DNA from: Candidatus Nanoarchaeia archaeon
Lineage (GTDB): Archaea; Nanobdellota; Nanobdellia; Tiddalikarchaeales; Tiddalikarchaeaceae
Length of the DNA: 5,905 bases
Assembly (NCBI GenBank): GCA_028704265.1
Contig: JAQVLH010000077.1
Span: 1-5,905, forward strand
Direction: 5' to 3'
This document shows positions 5,480 through 5,905 of the stretch, piece after piece (the first letter of the stretch is position 1; each line of letters opens with the position of its first letter). The notes below the pieces were generated by a model that did not search any database, was not told the DNA's origin, and saw only the letters and a list, made by a program, of their open reading frames with translations. The position numbers and the translations under genes are program-made.

Positions 5480-5800
5480 ATGTTTGAAGCAAAAAAGTTT
5501 ATTTCAAAAGCTAAACCTTTATTATTAAATTTATCAAAAAAATCAAAAATAGTTGTAAAAAATTTAATTAAAAAAGCTAAGCAGGGAAAAATTAGCAAAG
5601 AAAAAGTGAAAAAAATTATTAATGCACTTGATGAATCAAAGGTTACAAAAACTTGGTTAAGAACTGCGCTTTTAATTATAATTAGTGGATTAATAGTTAA
5701 AAAAATTTCAGAAATTTATGATGAAGAAAAATCTTTTAAGCAAAATATAAAAAAATTTTTAATATATGCTAAAAAATTAAAAAAAAGGATAAAAAAATGA
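5480..5800 (+). CDS. Lysine-rich single-pass membrane protein of unknown function
   Basis: No family was recognised for this 106-residue protein. About 30 residues are lysine, so it is strongly basic. Residues 1-57 form an amphipathic, probably helical segment (FISKAKPLLLNLSKKSKIVV and onward). A single hydrophobic stretch at about 59-74 (WLRTALLIIISGLIVKKI) is a likely membrane helix. The tail (79-106) starts acidic (YDEEK) and ends in a basic helix (AKKLKKRIKK). There is no cleavable signal peptide, so both ends could be near the membrane surface, and contact with acidic lipids or nucleic acid is conceivable. The codons are extremely AT-rich (AAA, ATT, TTA). The start lies 28 bases from the centre of a palindromic TATA-like element. 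The next gene overlaps through ATGA, indicating one transcript and possibly coupled translation. Confidence 0.7.
   Translation: MFEAKKFISKAKPLLLNLSKKSKIVVKNLIKKAKQGKISKEKVKKIINALDESKVTKTWLRTALLIIISGLIVKKISEIYDEEKSFKQNIKKFLIYAKKLKKRIKK
5784..5789 (+). promoter_or_regulatory. Shine-Dalgarno-like site for the last gene
   Basis: AAAGGA ends seven bases before the ATG at 5797, within the end of the upstream membrane protein gene. AGGA can pair with a typical archaeal anti-Shine-Dalgarno sequence. It supports 5797 as a start inside a two-gene message. The surrounding A-rich sequence makes the match modest. Confidence 0.45.
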
Positions 5801-5905
5801 TTGATGTTAATTCATTAATAAATGAGAGAAAAATCAATAATTTTATTGACTCTCTTGAAAGTATCAAAAATGAATTGATTAGGATTACTATTCCAATAAA
5901 AAGAA
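5797..5905 (+). CDS. Unidentified protein, N-terminal 36 residues, cut by the window edge
   Basis: The ATG overlaps the preceding TGA as ATGA, and the frame stays open to the end of the window. Visible residues begin MIDVNSLINERKINNFIDSL and continue as a charged, probably helical segment with alternating hydrophobic positions, then a short strand-like ITIPIKR. There is no signal peptide or membrane segment so far, and no family could be recognised from this fragment. The overlap and the AAAGGA upstream indicate co-translation with the lysine-rich membrane protein, so the two products may act together. Confidence 0.6.
   Translation, partial: MIDVNSLINERKINNFIDSLESIKNELIRITIPIKR

Overview
The window is very AT-rich, densely packed and almost certainly archaeal. 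The evidence is a prolyl-tRNA synthetase of the archaeal/eukaryotic layout with a C-terminal zinc-binding extension, an ICC-like phosphoesterase of a type common in archaea, and a geranylgeranyl-reductase-like flavoprotein. In addition, AT-rich TATA-like elements lie about 27-29 bases before most start codons, with no Shine-Dalgarno sequence in between. Small gaps and divergent versions of known families would fit a reduced-genome lineage such as a DPANN archaeon, but that placement is an inference. No rRNA, tRNA, CRISPR array or mobile element was seen.

Layout: positions 1-3623 are all on the minus strand. In transcription order they are an ICC-like metallophosphoesterase (3623-3033), a divergent prolyl-tRNA synthetase (2996-1557), a membrane methyltransferase of the isoprenylcysteine carboxyl methyltransferase type (1513-959), rubrerythrin (917-333) and desulfoferrodoxin (331 to beyond the left edge). 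The last two are separated by one base and form an oxygen-defence pair: superoxide reductase makes peroxide and rubrerythrin removes it. A plus-strand flavoprotein (3678-4955) diverges from the phosphoesterase. It meets tail to tail, with a 9-base overlap, a 52-residue zinc-ribbon protein on the minus strand (4947-5105). A 90-residue beta-rich protein follows on the minus strand (5152-5424). A lysine-rich single-pass membrane protein (5480-5800) diverges from it and overlaps by ATGA the start of an unidentified gene that runs off the right edge.

The most interesting signals are these. (1) Both divergent gene pairs have 54-55 bases between start codons, with a palindromic AT core close to the midpoint. 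This suggests a single two-way TATA box serving two leaderless transcripts. (2) The prolyl-tRNA synthetase keeps its fold, anticodon and zinc regions, but several motifs lining the amino-acid and ATP pocket depart together from the family pattern. (3) The flavoprotein has eroded FAD-binding motifs. (4) The rubrerythrin/desulfoferrodoxin pair looks richer in GC than most of its surroundings.
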